IMG/VR virus record: IMGVR_UViG_3300001419_000011
Span: 1-42,288 of that record
Length of the DNA stretch: 42,288 nt
Source of the DNA: a virus
Direction: 5' to 3' (one strand)
Part shown: positions 1 through 5,954 of the stretch, piece by piece
Layout of the letters: each line of letters starts with the position of its first letter
Numbering within the stretch: the stretch's first letter is position 1
Translations under genes and position numbers: made by a program
Notes under the pieces: generated by a model
Told to the model about the DNA's origin: nothing
The model's input: the letters and a program-made list of their open reading frames with translations, nothing else
Database searches by the model: none

Positions 1-26
1 CTTTTTTATGTGCTAAAAAATACTAC

Positions 27-55
27 TTGACTTTCTGTGTGGTGTAAGCTATAAT
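27..55 (+). promoter_or_regulatory. sigma-70 promoter for the mazG operon
   Basis: The -35 box TTGACT (27-32) and -10 box TATAAT (50-55) are 17 bp apart, with an A-rich block (16-21) upstream. Transcription should start near 62, just before the GGAGG ribosome site (68-72) of the next gene. Confidence 0.85.
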
Positions 56-78
56 ATTCTTCCAAGTGGAGGATTATT

Positions 79-471
79 ATGTTTAACAAAGTAGCAGAGT
101 TTATGCGCTCTTTCGGGCAGCACGTTCACGAAGAACCGGCGCTAAAGAATCGCCCGCTAGAACTTCGACTTCATCTTATTGAGGAAGAAGTTCAGGAACT
201 TCGAGACGGCCTGTATAAGTACGAGCAGGGGCTTATTGATGAGAAAGAAGCACTTATTGAAGTGGCCGACGCTCTTACGGACATTCTTTATGTCACCCTA
301 GGAGCCGGTCATGCTTTCGGTATTGATCTAGACTCTTGCTTTGAAGAAGTACATTCAAGCAACATGAGTAAGCTCGGGGCTGACGGTAAGCCTCTGCGGC
401 GTGAAGATGGTAAAGTAATGAAAGGCCCTAACTATCGTGAGCCGAATCTGGAACCCTGCATATGGAAATAA
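79..471 (+). CDS. mazG: MazG-like nucleotide pyrophosphohydrolase
   Basis: A 130-residue all-alpha protein of the MazG/PRA-PH type, which hydrolyses nucleoside triphosphates or related nucleotides to monophosphate and pyrophosphate. The metal-binding pattern is visible: EEE at residues 35-37 with E40, then E61, D64 and D68 in the following helix (EVADALTD). The C-terminal 35 residues carry the GKPLRREDGKV-type loop common in single-domain phage MazG proteins. The ATG follows GGAGG by six bases and lies directly behind a strong promoter, so the start is well supported. It is the first gene of a plus-strand unit of five. In phages such enzymes are thought to adjust nucleotide pools or (p)ppGpp; the substrate here is not known. 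Confidence 0.9.
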   Translation: MFNKVAEFMRSFGQHVHEEPALKNRPLELRLHLIEEEVQELRDGLYKYEQGLIDEKEALIEVADALTDILYVTLGAGHAFGIDLDSCFEEVHSSNMSKLGADGKPLRREDGKVMKGPNYREPNLEPCIWK

Positions 472-632
472 GACTCTTCTATCTAAAGCATCCTACTGAA
501 CCATATGTTCGTTACGTAGTTTCGATGAATGAAGATCCTGAGTGGAAAGAGTTCTGGGAGCTTGATCCTAATTCTATGTACCGCACTTTAAATATGTTTC
601 CTGAATTGTTTAACTGGAGCCCTGTTCATTAA
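462..632 (+). CDS. small hypothetical protein, 56 aa
   Basis: A short ORF (starts MEIRLFYLKHPTEPYVRY) overlaps the mazG stop by 10 nt and ends in TAATG, where its stop overlaps the start of the next gene. This tight packing on both sides is the main support. The peptide is rich in aromatic residues (W, Y, F) and has no membrane segment. The ribosome site is weak (GGAA), so it is probably translated by coupling to mazG. I recognise no family. Confidence 0.6.
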   Translation: MEIRLFYLKHPTEPYVRYVVSMNEDPEWKEFWELDPNSMYRTLNMFPELFNWSPVH

Positions 633-868
633 TGGCCCTGGGTAGTAATGATGGATTTCCCCCAATGTGGAGATATAGTCTAGAGAAAAGAAAAGAGGGG
701 TGGTTTATATTGTGCTTTGATCCACTTTGCGTCGACCCCGTGAGAGAGTATTTCACGAGTTATACTCCAAGATTTGAAAACTTTATTGAGAACTTTGAGA
801 GCAAACACTGTCTCAGTCTGAACGAGATAATGTATGAATATACGAAAGTACATTTTCAAGTCTCCTGA
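632..868 (+). CDS. small hypothetical protein, 78 aa
   Basis: The ATG overlaps the stop of the preceding micro-gene (TAATG), which suggests coupled translation. A GGAG lies 12 bases upstream, rather far for independent initiation. The protein is soluble with aromatic-rich stretches and two cysteines in an LCFDPLCVDP stretch. No family is recognised. It overlaps the next small membrane gene by 35 nt in another frame. Confidence 0.55.
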   Translation: MALGSNDGFPPMWRYSLEKRKEGWFILCFDPLCVDPVREYFTSYTPRFENFIENFESKHCLSLNEIMYEYTKVHFQVS

Positions 869-1001
869 TCCAGAGGACTTGACTGTTGATAACGCGTACA
901 AAACGCGATGGATCTGGTATCATACGATACTCGCACTTGAGTTATTGATGGTCAATATTCTACTGATTGCTCTTATAGTAATGGTAGCAATAAAACTATG
1001 A
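834..1001 (+). CDS. small membrane protein, 55 aa
   Basis: This short ORF begins MNIRKYIFKSPDPEDL and ends with a single hydrophobic segment (about residues 30-54, rich in L, I, V, A) directly before its stop, so it is a C-tail-anchored inner-membrane peptide. GAGA stands six bases before the ATG. The stop codon overlaps the start of the next gene by 4 nt (ATGA), placing it in the mazG operon. The overlap with the gene before it is 35 nt. Function unknown; small membrane peptides in such operons can be host-interaction or superinfection factors, but nothing here shows that. Confidence 0.6.
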   Translation: MNIRKYIFKSPDPEDLTVDNAYKTRWIWYHTILALELLMVNILLIALIVMVAIKL

Positions 1002-1372
1002 ATACACGAGAATACACTTTACGACTTGAAGGAATGTGGCCGGTAGGTCGATACTGGAGTATGAATCGACCGATCGAACATGAGTGTGAGCGAGGACATC
1101 GCTGGAAAGAGAGTCCTCGAGCACTACTACAGAGAGGGCATTGTAAAATGTGTAAACTTGAGAAGACTCCGAACGTATGGCTTTATTTGACCTGTATGAA
1201 ACGTCCTACGAGTGAAATCTGGAAGTTACATACAACGCGCACTGACCCCGGGGAAGTTCCCTGGAAATGTATGTACGGAAATGCATTGCTTGCGCACTAT
1301 AATGCAGAAGAAATCGATTCAAAAGCGGCAGGAAAGATAAGAAAATTTACTTACTCACTAAGGCCCTTTTAA
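998..1372 (+). CDS. zinc-finger protein with CxxGHxW...CxxC motif
   Basis: A 124-residue protein. Residues about 29-53 hold a short zinc-ribbon-like motif, CERGHRW followed about 16 residues later by CKMC, the pattern found as a DNA-binding accessory domain in many phage homing endonucleases and stand-alone phage proteins. No nuclease domain (HNH or GIY-YIG) is visible in the rest, so it may be a free-standing DNA-binding protein. Its start overlaps the previous stop (ATGA), and its stop lies inside the stem of the terminator that closes the operon. Confidence 0.6.
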   Translation: MNTREYTLRLEGMWPVGRYWSMNRPIEHECERGHRWKESPRALLQRGHCKMCKLEKTPNVWLYLTCMKRPTSEIWKLHTTRTDPGEVPWKCMYGNALLAHYNAEEIDSKAAGKIRKFTYSLRPF

Positions 1373-1383
1373 GAGCCTTTTTT
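1360..1383 (+). terminator. rho-independent terminator of the mazG operon
   Basis: AAGGC (1360-1364) pairs with GCCTT (1375-1379) and is followed by a run of T (1378-1383). The stem is short but sits exactly at the end of the last gene. Confidence 0.6.
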
Positions 1384-1436
1384 ATGGCTATCGAAGCACA
1401 CAGCTGAAAGTAGTCATACCTGCTCAAAAATAATTC

Positions 1437-1465
1437 TTTACATTCAAATAGATGTATGATAAAAT
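1437..1465 (+). promoter_or_regulatory. promoter in front of a gene-poor region
   Basis: TTTACA (1437-1442) and TAAAAT (1460-1465) are 17 bp apart, with the A-rich upstream block (AAAAATAATTC) that precedes many other promoters in this window. Start expected near 1472. No convincing gene lies downstream, so a non-coding transcript is likely. Confidence 0.55.
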
Positions 1466-1471
1466 ATTTAT

Positions 1472-2046
1472 ATTCTTTAGAAGCAGCTATGTTAGTTACT
1501 TCTGCCTCGCTACTGCCGAGCTAAAATCTGATGAGAAGCTGCGCTTAAGCCTAGAGTGAAATCCTCCAAAGTGATATCGCAATTGAAATCGTTTTTTACA
1601 GCGTCGGAGCGAAAGGTGTAGCCTTAGCGGAACCCTTTCTCTCCAGGTGTAATAAAAACCTTTCTTTTTCGATATATCGTTGGAATGCTCTAGAGTTAAT
1701 TGCATGGTTCTCTAAATCCCCGTTATTGCATAATAACTGGAAGAAACCAAACTTCCATATGTAATTTACTTTTTAAGACGGGTATGCGACAATTCGCGAT
1801 TTTCTCAACGAAACTAAAGCGGGGTTATACTTCACTCCCACTTGTTGAAGCCCATAAGTCTAATATGAGTCGTTACCTTCGTAAGGGACGTATTTAAGAG
1901 AATAAGTAATAAAATTACTCAAAGTTATCCCTCTTTCACACGAAGTTTCTCCTAGCTTACGTAAACGAAAATTGTGAGGAAGGCCCCGCCGTGACTGTCT
2001 ATATTTTCTAGCTCAGTAGGTCTTACGATGACCCCGCCGGCAATAA
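1472..2046 (+). other. gene-poor stretch, possible non-coding RNA
   Basis: About 575 bases after a promoter hold no ORF with a plausible start. The one 65-codon ORF begins with TTG, lacks a ribosome site and has no protein-like composition. Several RNA-like features are visible: AAGC-TGC-GCTT near 1547; GAAAGGT at 1611-1617, which can pair either with CCTTTC (1634-1639) or with ACCTTTC (1658-1664) that is followed by five T; and CGATATATCG at 1670-1679. The two exclusive pairings look like a leader or attenuator. It could also be a larger structured phage RNA of the kind found near phage tRNA genes. Confidence 0.35.
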
Positions 2047-2067
2047 AAACCCGCTCTAGGCGGGTTT
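2047..2067 (-). terminator. terminator closing the minus-strand tRNA unit
   Basis: On the minus strand AAACCCGC and GCGGGTTT form an 8-bp stem with a 5-base loop, running into TTTTT (2049-2045). The stop codon of the last small gene (2066-2068) lies in the stem. It could also slow transcription coming from the left. Confidence 0.85.
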
Positions 2068-2230
2068 AGCGGGGCAGCCCCGGTATCAAATCTTCAATCT
2101 CACGCTGGAGTATTCGAGCTTTTTGCCCCACTACGGGGTCTTTATGCGTTTCCAGGTATCTTAGCAACGCATGACATTTTGCAAGAGCTACTCGCTCTCC
2201 AGGATTACTTCGTATGCCTCGAGTTCCCAT
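2066..2230 (-). CDS. small hypothetical protein, 54 aa
   Basis: This minus-strand ORF (starts MGTRGIRSNPGERVALAK) has a good ribosome site (AGAGGA just upstream of the ATG) and overlaps the preceding 49-codon gene by 43 nt in another frame. It looks helical and basic, with an amphipathic middle. It is the last gene before the strong terminator. No family is recognised. Confidence 0.5.
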   Translation of the reverse strand: MGTRGIRSNPGERVALAKCHALLRYLETHKDPVVGQKARILQREIEDLIPGLPR

Positions 2231-2337
2231 TCCTCTTCTCCTGCTTTTCGTAGCAGACGCAAATATCTTCTAGCTTCTGCTTTGTTTTCGTTTTCAAGGG
2301 CTTTGAGCAACCCCGCCGTGATTTCTTCTTTCGTCAT
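2188..2337 (-). CDS. small acidic protein, 49 aa, directly behind tRNA-Arg
   Basis: The ORF (MTKEEITAGLLKALENEN...) is rich in E, K, A and L and probably all-helical. Its ATG lies three bases after the encoded CCA end of tRNA-Arg, so once the tRNA is cut out the mRNA would have a leader of only about three bases. No ribosome site is visible between them. It may be translated from the unprocessed transcript or as a leaderless message. No family is recognised. Confidence 0.5.
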   Translation of the reverse strand: MTKEEITAGLLKALENENKAEARRYLRLLRKAGEEEWELEAYEVILESE

Positions 2338-2340
2338 AAT

Positions 2341-2417
2341 TGGTACCCGCTGAGAGGCTCGAACTCCCGACCGTCTGCTTAGAAGGCAGATGCTCTATCC
2401 AGCTGAGCTAAGCGGGC
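2341..2417 (-). tRNA. tRNA-Arg (anticodon TCT)
   Basis: A full cloverleaf can be read on the minus strand. The acceptor stem is GCCCGCT / AGCGGGT, the D arm AGCTCAGCTGGATAGAGC, and the anticodon arm TCTGC-CTTCTAA-GCAGA with anticodon TCT at 2383-2381. The T arm contains GTTCGAG, the discriminator base is A, and CCA is encoded (2343-2341). It reads AGA codons, which are frequent in this phage's late genes. Confidence 0.96.
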
Positions 2418-2572
2418 AGAATGAGTTCTTGAACTTTATTGATTAGACTACGAACTTCAGACAACTCTTCAATTACGTCAGCACTATCATCGTCAACGTA
2501 CTTAAAGTTAAGTATCGTTTCCTGACTTCTTAGATTTTTTAAAATAAGAAATAATTCTTTTTCCGTAAACAT
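2408..2572 (-). CDS. small hypothetical protein between two tRNAs, 54 aa
   Basis: The start chosen is the ATG at 2572 (MFTEKELFLILKNL...), six bases after GGAG; a longer frame reaches into the tRNA-Thr trailer and is less likely. The protein is acidic and helical. Its last codons and stop (CCC GCT TAG) overlap the first ten bases of tRNA-Arg, so tRNA processing should destroy this mRNA. No family is recognised. Confidence 0.5.
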   Translation of the reverse strand: MFTEKELFLILKNLRSQETILNFKYVDDDSADVIEELSEVRSLINKVQELILPA

Positions 2573-2587
2573 AGCCACTCCAAAAAC

Positions 2588-2662
2588 TGGTGCCTCCTGA
2601 GAGAATCGAACTCCCAATCTACTGATTACAAATCAGTTGCCTTACCATTCGGCCAAGGAGGC
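2588..2662 (-). tRNA. tRNA-Thr (anticodon TGT)
   Basis: On the minus strand the acceptor stem is GCCTCCT / AGGAGGC, with discriminator A and encoded CCA (2590-2588). The anticodon arm is ACTGA-TTTGTAA-TCAGT, anticodon TGT at 2630-2628, and the T arm holds GTTCGAT. It reads ACA codons. Confidence 0.96.
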
Positions 2663-2674
2663 AGAAAAATGATG

Positions 2675-2853
2675 GTTTTTATCTGCATCTCGCCCTTGGG
2701 CACCACCCCTATACGCAACTTAATCGTGGCTGATGGCGCTTGCTAACGACAGACCGGGCGAACCAACAACCGGTAAACGGCCCTCACGATTTGAGCATTG
2801 TTAAGAGGCTTGGAGGGCTCTATAATGCCGGATTTATGGGTCCGGCTGCCCCC
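2675..2853 (-). other. structured intergenic region, possible RNA on the minus strand
   Basis: No gene lies here. AATCGTG (2722-2728) and CACGATT (2785-2791) form a long-range stem. GCCGGA (2827-2832) and TCCGGC (2841-2846) form a hairpin, enclosed by 2813-2818 pairing with 2848-2853. That outer stem has an A-C mismatch if read on the plus strand but a G-U pair on the minus strand, which favours an RNA in the direction of the tRNAs. I could not fit a tRNA cloverleaf to it. Confidence 0.3.
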
Positions 2854-2876
2854 ATTTCTTATATATTATATGGCTT

Positions 2877-3410
2877 TTAGTCCAAAGAATCAAGAAAAAT
2901 TTTCAAGATATGTTCAGGATCTGTTTCACCATAAGGATCGTCGTCAGCATTGTTACGGAAACCAGGCTCCACAAACCAATGCGAGATATTGCCGTCTCGA
3001 GCGATAAAGGCATATCTCCAGCTTCGTTTTCCAAAACCAAGATTTTCTTTATCCACGAGCATACCCATAGCGCGAGTGAAGTCACCATTTCCATCAGGAA
3101 GTGCCTTAACGTTTTTCACGTCTTGATGCTCTAGCCATTTATTCATGACAAACGCATCATTTACACTGCACACATAGACCTCGTCCACTCCTTGCAACTG
3201 AAACTTATTATACAGCTTCTCAAAGTTCGGAAGCTGATAAGTGCTGCACGTTGGAGTAAATGCTCCAGGCAGAGAAAAGACTACTACAGTCTTTCCTGTA
3301 AAAAGCTCGCCTGTCTGCACAAGTTCCCAACGAAACGGATTTGGTCCTTCAATACTTTCATCACGAACTCTCGTGTAGAGAGTAACATTTGGTACTTTCT
3401 CACCGATCAC
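2877..3410 (-). CDS. peroxiredoxin (Prx5-like)
   Basis: A 177-residue thiol peroxidase that would reduce hydrogen peroxide or organic peroxides in the cytoplasm. The signature PGAFTPTCS surrounds the peroxidatic Cys55, and a second cysteine lies at 81 (YVCSVND). Length and the NDAFVMNKW and WRYAFI blocks fit the Prx5/AhpE-like class rather than classic 2-Cys AhpC. Translation starts at GTG, overlapping the previous stop by 4 nt (GTGA) with GAGG about nine bases upstream. It is last in a chain with the SleB-type hydrolase and a secreted peptide. A phage copy may protect the infected cell or virions from oxidative stress; this role is inference. Confidence 0.9.
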   Translation of the reverse strand: MIGEKVPNVTLYTRVRDESIEGPNPFRWELVQTGELFTGKTVVVFSLPGAFTPTCSTYQLPNFEKLYNKFQLQGVDEVYVCSVNDAFVMNKWLEHQDVKNVKALPDGNGDFTRAMGMLVDKENLGFGKRSWRYAFIARDGNISHWFVEPGFRNNADDDPYGETDPEHILKIFLDSLD

Positions 3411-3640
3411 TCATGCACCTCTTTCGTCTTACGATCACAGTAAACAACGTGCTTGCCAGTCAAATCCCACACAATAATCTTAATCTTGTGCCGGTTCATA
3501 CGAGAAATGCGGGTTTTAGCAACATCTTGATACTCATGCTTAATGGATTGAAGACAAGCGTTATAATCTTTGGTGTCATCACCAGCGTTGGCCGTGGAAA
3601 TCAAACTTGCGAAAACTAGGGGAAGTACAATCTTTTTCAT
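3407..3640 (-). CDS. secreted small protein, 77 aa
   Basis: Residues 1-19 form a classic signal peptide (MKKIVLPLVFASLISTANA) with a likely cut after ANA. The mature part is about 58 residues, basic, with two cysteines (ACLQ and YCDR) that could form a disulphide in the periplasm. The ATG follows AGAG. It overlaps the upstream hydrolase gene by 62 nt and the downstream peroxiredoxin gene by 4 nt. Being next to a wall hydrolase it might act in lysis or envelope modification, but no family is recognised. Confidence 0.65.
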   Translation of the reverse strand: MKKIVLPLVFASLISTANAGDDTKDYNACLQSIKHEYQDVAKTRISRMNRHKIKIIVWDLTGKHVVYCDRKTKEVHE

Positions 3641-4052
3641 CTTTTTCTCTATAGAATATATGGTCGCCGATTATTTGTGTAGGCTCAAATCTCATAGCCC
3701 AATCGGGGTCCACTTGAATTGTATGATAATATAATTCGCACGGGGCTACTCTATCTTCTTGCCCGCTCCAAATACGATTAGCAAGTATTAGCGCTTCAGC
3801 ATATGCTCGCCAATCGGTTGGGTAGTCTGACAGGCCATCACAATACCAGCTAAAGTGGCACCGGTGCTTCTTGGGATGACCGCTCGGCCAGGTTTTAGCT
3901 TGGTAAATAACATCACACGGATGATTAGGAAACTTTGGAGAATATGATCGATTGATCACTACTTCTGCAACCGCCCTCTTCCCCTTAATCGGCTGATTAC
4001 GAGCTTCCCAATAAATATTTAAAGCCAAACACATGACCGCATCTGCAAGCAT
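3579..4052 (-). CDS. cell-wall hydrolase, SleB family
   Basis: A 157-residue protein of the SleB/Hydrolase_2 family, peptidoglycan hydrolases related to lytic transglycosylases. The family pattern is clear: WEARNQPIKGKRAVAEVVINR near the N-terminus with the catalytic glutamate (E16), and a CHFSWYCDG block in the middle. The domain fills about residues 5-137; the tail overlaps the next gene. There is no signal peptide, so it would need a holin or act as a cytosolic endolysin. The start overlaps the previous stop (TAATG). It is the best endolysin candidate in the window. Confidence 0.85.
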   Translation of the reverse strand: MLADAVMCLALNIYWEARNQPIKGKRAVAEVVINRSYSPKFPNHPCDVIYQAKTWPSGHPKKHRCHFSWYCDGLSDYPTDWRAYAEALILANRIWSGQEDRVAPCELYYHTIQVDPDWAMRFEPTQIIGDHIFYREKDEKDCTSPSFRKFDFHGQRW

Positions 4053-4273
4053 TAGTAAGAGTCCCTAACTGTCCATCCTACAAGTTCTTGTTTTTGTTTA
4101 CAGGTCAGAGTGTTACCATAGCGATATAACTTGCCACGAGCCCACTCTTCCATGTCATCTTCCAGATCCTCGTCATGGACATAGCCAAGGTCTACTTCTC
4201 TGAGACCTCTATAATTCCAGTCTCTACCGTTTGCAGTTTCATAATACTTGACCGTCGCAAGTACTTGTTTCAC
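4052..4273 (-). CDS. hypothetical acidic protein, 73 aa
   Basis: Translation starts at GTG (4273) with AGAGGA eight bases upstream, inside the 3' end of the preceding paralogue gene (35-nt overlap). The middle is strongly acidic (VHDEDLEDDMEEW). The stop overlaps the start of the hydrolase gene (TAATG), so the two are probably translated together. No family is recognised. Confidence 0.55.
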   Translation of the reverse strand: MKQVLATVKYYETANGRDWNYRGLREVDLGYVHDEDLEDDMEEWARGKLYRYGNTLTCKQKQELVGWTVRDSY

Positions 4274-4595
4274 GCAGTGTGTCCTCTAATCGTTGGATAA
4301 GATATTTAAGCTCTAGCTTAGGTGCTTTTTCCAACCCTTGCAGTCTCTCGGGGTCTGCACTAATCAAAGAAGATAGATTTGCAACTAACTCTTTTTTCGT
4401 CACAGGAAGTTCGCCCGACTTGCTGCGATAAACACGTTTTTCGTAAACATTCTCCTTGGAGAGTTTACCAATAATCGACTTCTCACTCTTGTTGAGTTCC
4501 TGGGCTAGACGCTTAATTACTTCATCATCGTCTTTGTTCTTCAGGTACTCGTCAATAACGTAAGTAGTCTGCTCTGCAGTGTAATTAATAGACAT
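4239..4595 (-). CDS. paralogue A of a four-member phage family (putative DNA-binding)
   Basis: 118 residues. The N-terminal half holds a helix-turn-helix-like segment, LAQELNKSEKSIIGKL followed by NVY. The C-terminal half has the shared SKSGELPVTKKELVANL and GLEKAPKLELKYL blocks. The same order of blocks occurs in the proteins at 5391-5708, 7868-8164 and 9221-9520. This is the most diverged member and has a 15-residue C-terminal extension. The SIIGKL pattern resembles GcrA-type or Myb-like DNA-binding helices; that is a resemblance, not a proven function. The start follows GGAG by nine bases and overlaps the previous gene by 11 nt. Confidence 0.65.
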   Translation of the reverse strand: MSINYTAEQTTYVIDEYLKNKDDDEVIKRLAQELNKSEKSIIGKLSKENVYEKRVYRSKSGELPVTKKELVANLSSLISADPERLQGLEKAPKLELKYLIQRLEDTLRETSTCDGQVL

Positions 4596-4767
4596 CCTCT
4601 ACGTCTCCCTCGTAAAACCCATCGAGAGTGTAGCGGTATTCCATAAATGCTTGAATGTCAGACTGCGAGTAGCCTTGTGCACGAAGAGCGGAAAGAGCAT
4701 CCTCTTCGTTAGCATATGCACAAGCAAGATCGTAGCCGTCCATATAATAATCACCAGTCATAGACAT
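4585..4767 (-). CDS. hypothetical protein, 60 aa
   Basis: The start chosen is the ATG at 4767 (MSMTGDYYMDGYDLACAYA), eight bases after GGGA; a start at 4815 would need a 65-nt overlap with the gene before. The protein is acidic and rich in tyrosine, aspartate and alanine, with a predicted helical core (EEDALSALRAQGYSQ). No family is recognised. It lies second in the unit starting at the 5092-5064 promoter. Confidence 0.55.
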   Translation of the reverse strand: MSMTGDYYMDGYDLACAYANEEDALSALRAQGYSQSDIQAFMEYRYTLDGFYEGDVEDVY

Positions 4768-5038
4768 ATTCAAAGTCCCACTGAAATGTGTCCTGGGAGT
4801 TATACTCACCGCCAAGAAAGAGTTCCCAGTATTCTTCCTCGACGTTATCTTCGCCTACAAGGTAGGCATAGGCCATAAATGCTTGCTGATATTCAGTAAA
4901 ACTGATCGCAAGATTAACCCAAGCCTCGCTGTTTTTTACACTGTAGTCATGCACAATATCAATCAACTCATTGAGTCTTTGTTGTGCTTGCTGCCCGTGC
5001 TTTTTAGCTGAGTTTGGAAACTTTATTATGTCGCCCAC
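4751..5038 (-). CDS. hypothetical protein, 95 aa
   Basis: The frame is open from 5092, but its first 18 codons cover the promoter itself. The GTG at 5038 (giving MGDIIKFPNSAKK...) lies seven bases after AGGAG and downstream of the expected start of transcription, so it is the likely start. The protein is acidic at its C-terminus and aromatic-rich (EEEYWELFLGGEY, FQWDFEYVYDW). First gene of a unit reading on to the SleB hydrolase and peroxiredoxin. No family is recognised. Confidence 0.6.
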   Translation of the reverse strand: MGDIIKFPNSAKKHGQQAQQRLNELIDIVHDYSVKNSEAWVNLAISFTEYQQAFMAYAYLVGEDNVEEEYWELFLGGEYNSQDTFQWDFEYVYDW

Positions 5039-5063
5039 ACTTATACTCCTGCGCGAAGAACAT

Positions 5064-5092
5064 ATTATCCCATAGCAGAGAAAAAATGTCAA
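5064..5092 (-). promoter_or_regulatory. minus-strand sigma-70 promoter
   Basis: On the minus strand TTGACA (5092-5087) and GATAAT (5069-5064) are 17 bp apart, preceded by AATAAATC. It starts the unit from the 95-aa gene to peroxiredoxin and probably the tRNAs. Confidence 0.85.
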
Positions 5093-5115
5093 GATTTATT
5101 TTTTGAACCTATAAA

Positions 5116-5140
5116 GAAAAAGGGTGGACAGTGCCACCCC
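5116..5140 (-). terminator. rho-independent terminator
   Basis: On the minus strand GGGTGG (5139-5134) pairs with CCACCC (5127-5122), followed by TTTTTCTTT. It ends the unit 5708-5146 just before the next promoter. Confidence 0.85.
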
Positions 5141-5145
5141 TTTCA

Positions 5146-5394
5146 CTATACTTTTTGTACTTTATTCGATAGCTTTTTTACTACCGAATCGTAGATTTCT
5201 TCGTAGAGCTCGGACATGTCGTCCTCGTCCCAGGCTTCGTCGATAGCATCCACAATATCGCTTTTGGCAGCAAAAAGTCCCTGCTCCTTGAGATAGTCAA
5301 CAATATCTTGAGTACAAACAGACACGAACACTTTCGTGTCGTGCCTGTTTTCCCAAGCGCCCAGTTCCGTCCACTTGGTGCTAGGAAGCATCAT
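5146..5394 (-). CDS. hypothetical acidic protein, 82 aa
   Basis: The start overlaps the stop of the preceding paralogue B gene by 4 nt (ATGA), so both form one short operon ending at the terminator at 5140-5116. Residues 40-65 are very acidic (DAIDEAWDEDDMSELYEE), the C-terminus is basic. It is probably soluble and mixed alpha/beta. No family is recognised. Confidence 0.6.
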   Translation of the reverse strand: MMLPSTKWTELGAWENRHDTKVFVSVCTQDIVDYLKEQGLFAAKSDIVDAIDEAWDEDDMSELYEEIYDSVVKKLSNKVQKV

Positions 5395-5708
5395 GCAACA
5401 TCTCGCTGAATAGCAGCAGCCAGCTTCGTGAGGTCTGCTTTCGTAGCTTTTGCAAGAGAAGGCAGCTCAACTGCGAGTTTGTTTGCGATGAATGCCACAA
5501 GCTGCTCCTTACGAATCACAGGCTCGCCGGTCTTAGAAGTACGGGGCTGCGCCTGGTAAACGCCTTCGCGAGTGAGCTTGGCGATAATCGAACGAGCAGG
5601 CTTGTCGAACTCCTCTGCAATCGCGTCCACCGTCTCACGAGTAGGATTCGCGGTGTAAAGCTGGACCATACGCTCAACCATTTCTTCAGTGTACTTAACT
5701 TCGCTCAT
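5391..5708 (-). CDS. paralogue B of the four-member family (putative DNA-binding)
   Basis: 105 residues. It holds the family's two blocks: an N-terminal HTH-like segment (IAEEFDKPARSIIAKLTREG, about 30-49) and a C-terminal block RKEQLVAFIANKL followed by LPSLAKATKADLTKLAAAI. The family looks like a two-domain protein, an N-terminal DNA-binding-like module and a C-terminal helical bundle. GGAGG stands seven bases before the ATG. It has its own promoter (5772-5744). Similar proteins occur in other phages as far as I recall, without known function. Confidence 0.7.
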   Translation of the reverse strand: MSEVKYTEEMVERMVQLYTANPTRETVDAIAEEFDKPARSIIAKLTREGVYQAQPRTSKTGEPVIRKEQLVAFIANKLAVELPSLAKATKADLTKLAAAIQRDVA

Positions 5709-5743
5709 GTCGTGCCTCCAGTGGCTCTTTGATTTAAAAATAT

Positions 5744-5772
5744 ATTATAGGGCTTTTCAGTATTCCATGCAA
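5744..5772 (-). promoter_or_regulatory. promoter of paralogue B operon
   Basis: On the minus strand TTGCAT (5772-5767) and TATAAT (5749-5744) are 17 bp apart. The -35 box lies within the last codons of the upstream gene. Confidence 0.6.
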
Positions 5773-5954
5773 GAACTATTTTTCATAATCTCGAACTGGG
5801 CTTCTCGAACGAGGCGCTTTGCATCCATTAGCGCGTCAATACGTCCACGAAGAAAGCCTAGCATATCTTCGTCATAATTAAAGAAGTCACAATTACTACG
5901 AGCAGTACGAAGCTGCTCATTAATCTTCTCGACGATCATATCCATTTCGGTCAT
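5757..5954 (-). CDS. hypothetical helical protein, 65 aa
   Basis: The ATG follows GGAG by eight bases. The protein is almost certainly all-helical (MTEMDMIVEKINEQLRTARS...). Its 5' end overlaps the ArfA-like ORF by 35 nt, and its 3' end contains the -35 box of the next promoter. No family is recognised. Confidence 0.6.
   Translation of the reverse strand: MTEMDMIVEKINEQLRTARSNCDFFNYDEDMLGFLRGRIDALMDAKRLVREAQFEIMKNSSCMEY

Noticed and set aside
1538-1565. Hammerhead-like core (CTGATGAG ... GAAA)
   Set aside because: The sequence between the two blocks cannot form the required stem II directly, and flanking stems I and III are not seen.
1700-1897. 65-codon plus-strand ORF
   Set aside because: TTG start without ribosome site in a structured gene-free region; no recognisable protein features.
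2805-2855. Third tRNA
   Set aside because: An anticodon-like hairpin exists, but no D arm, T arm or 7-bp acceptor stem can be fitted on either strand.
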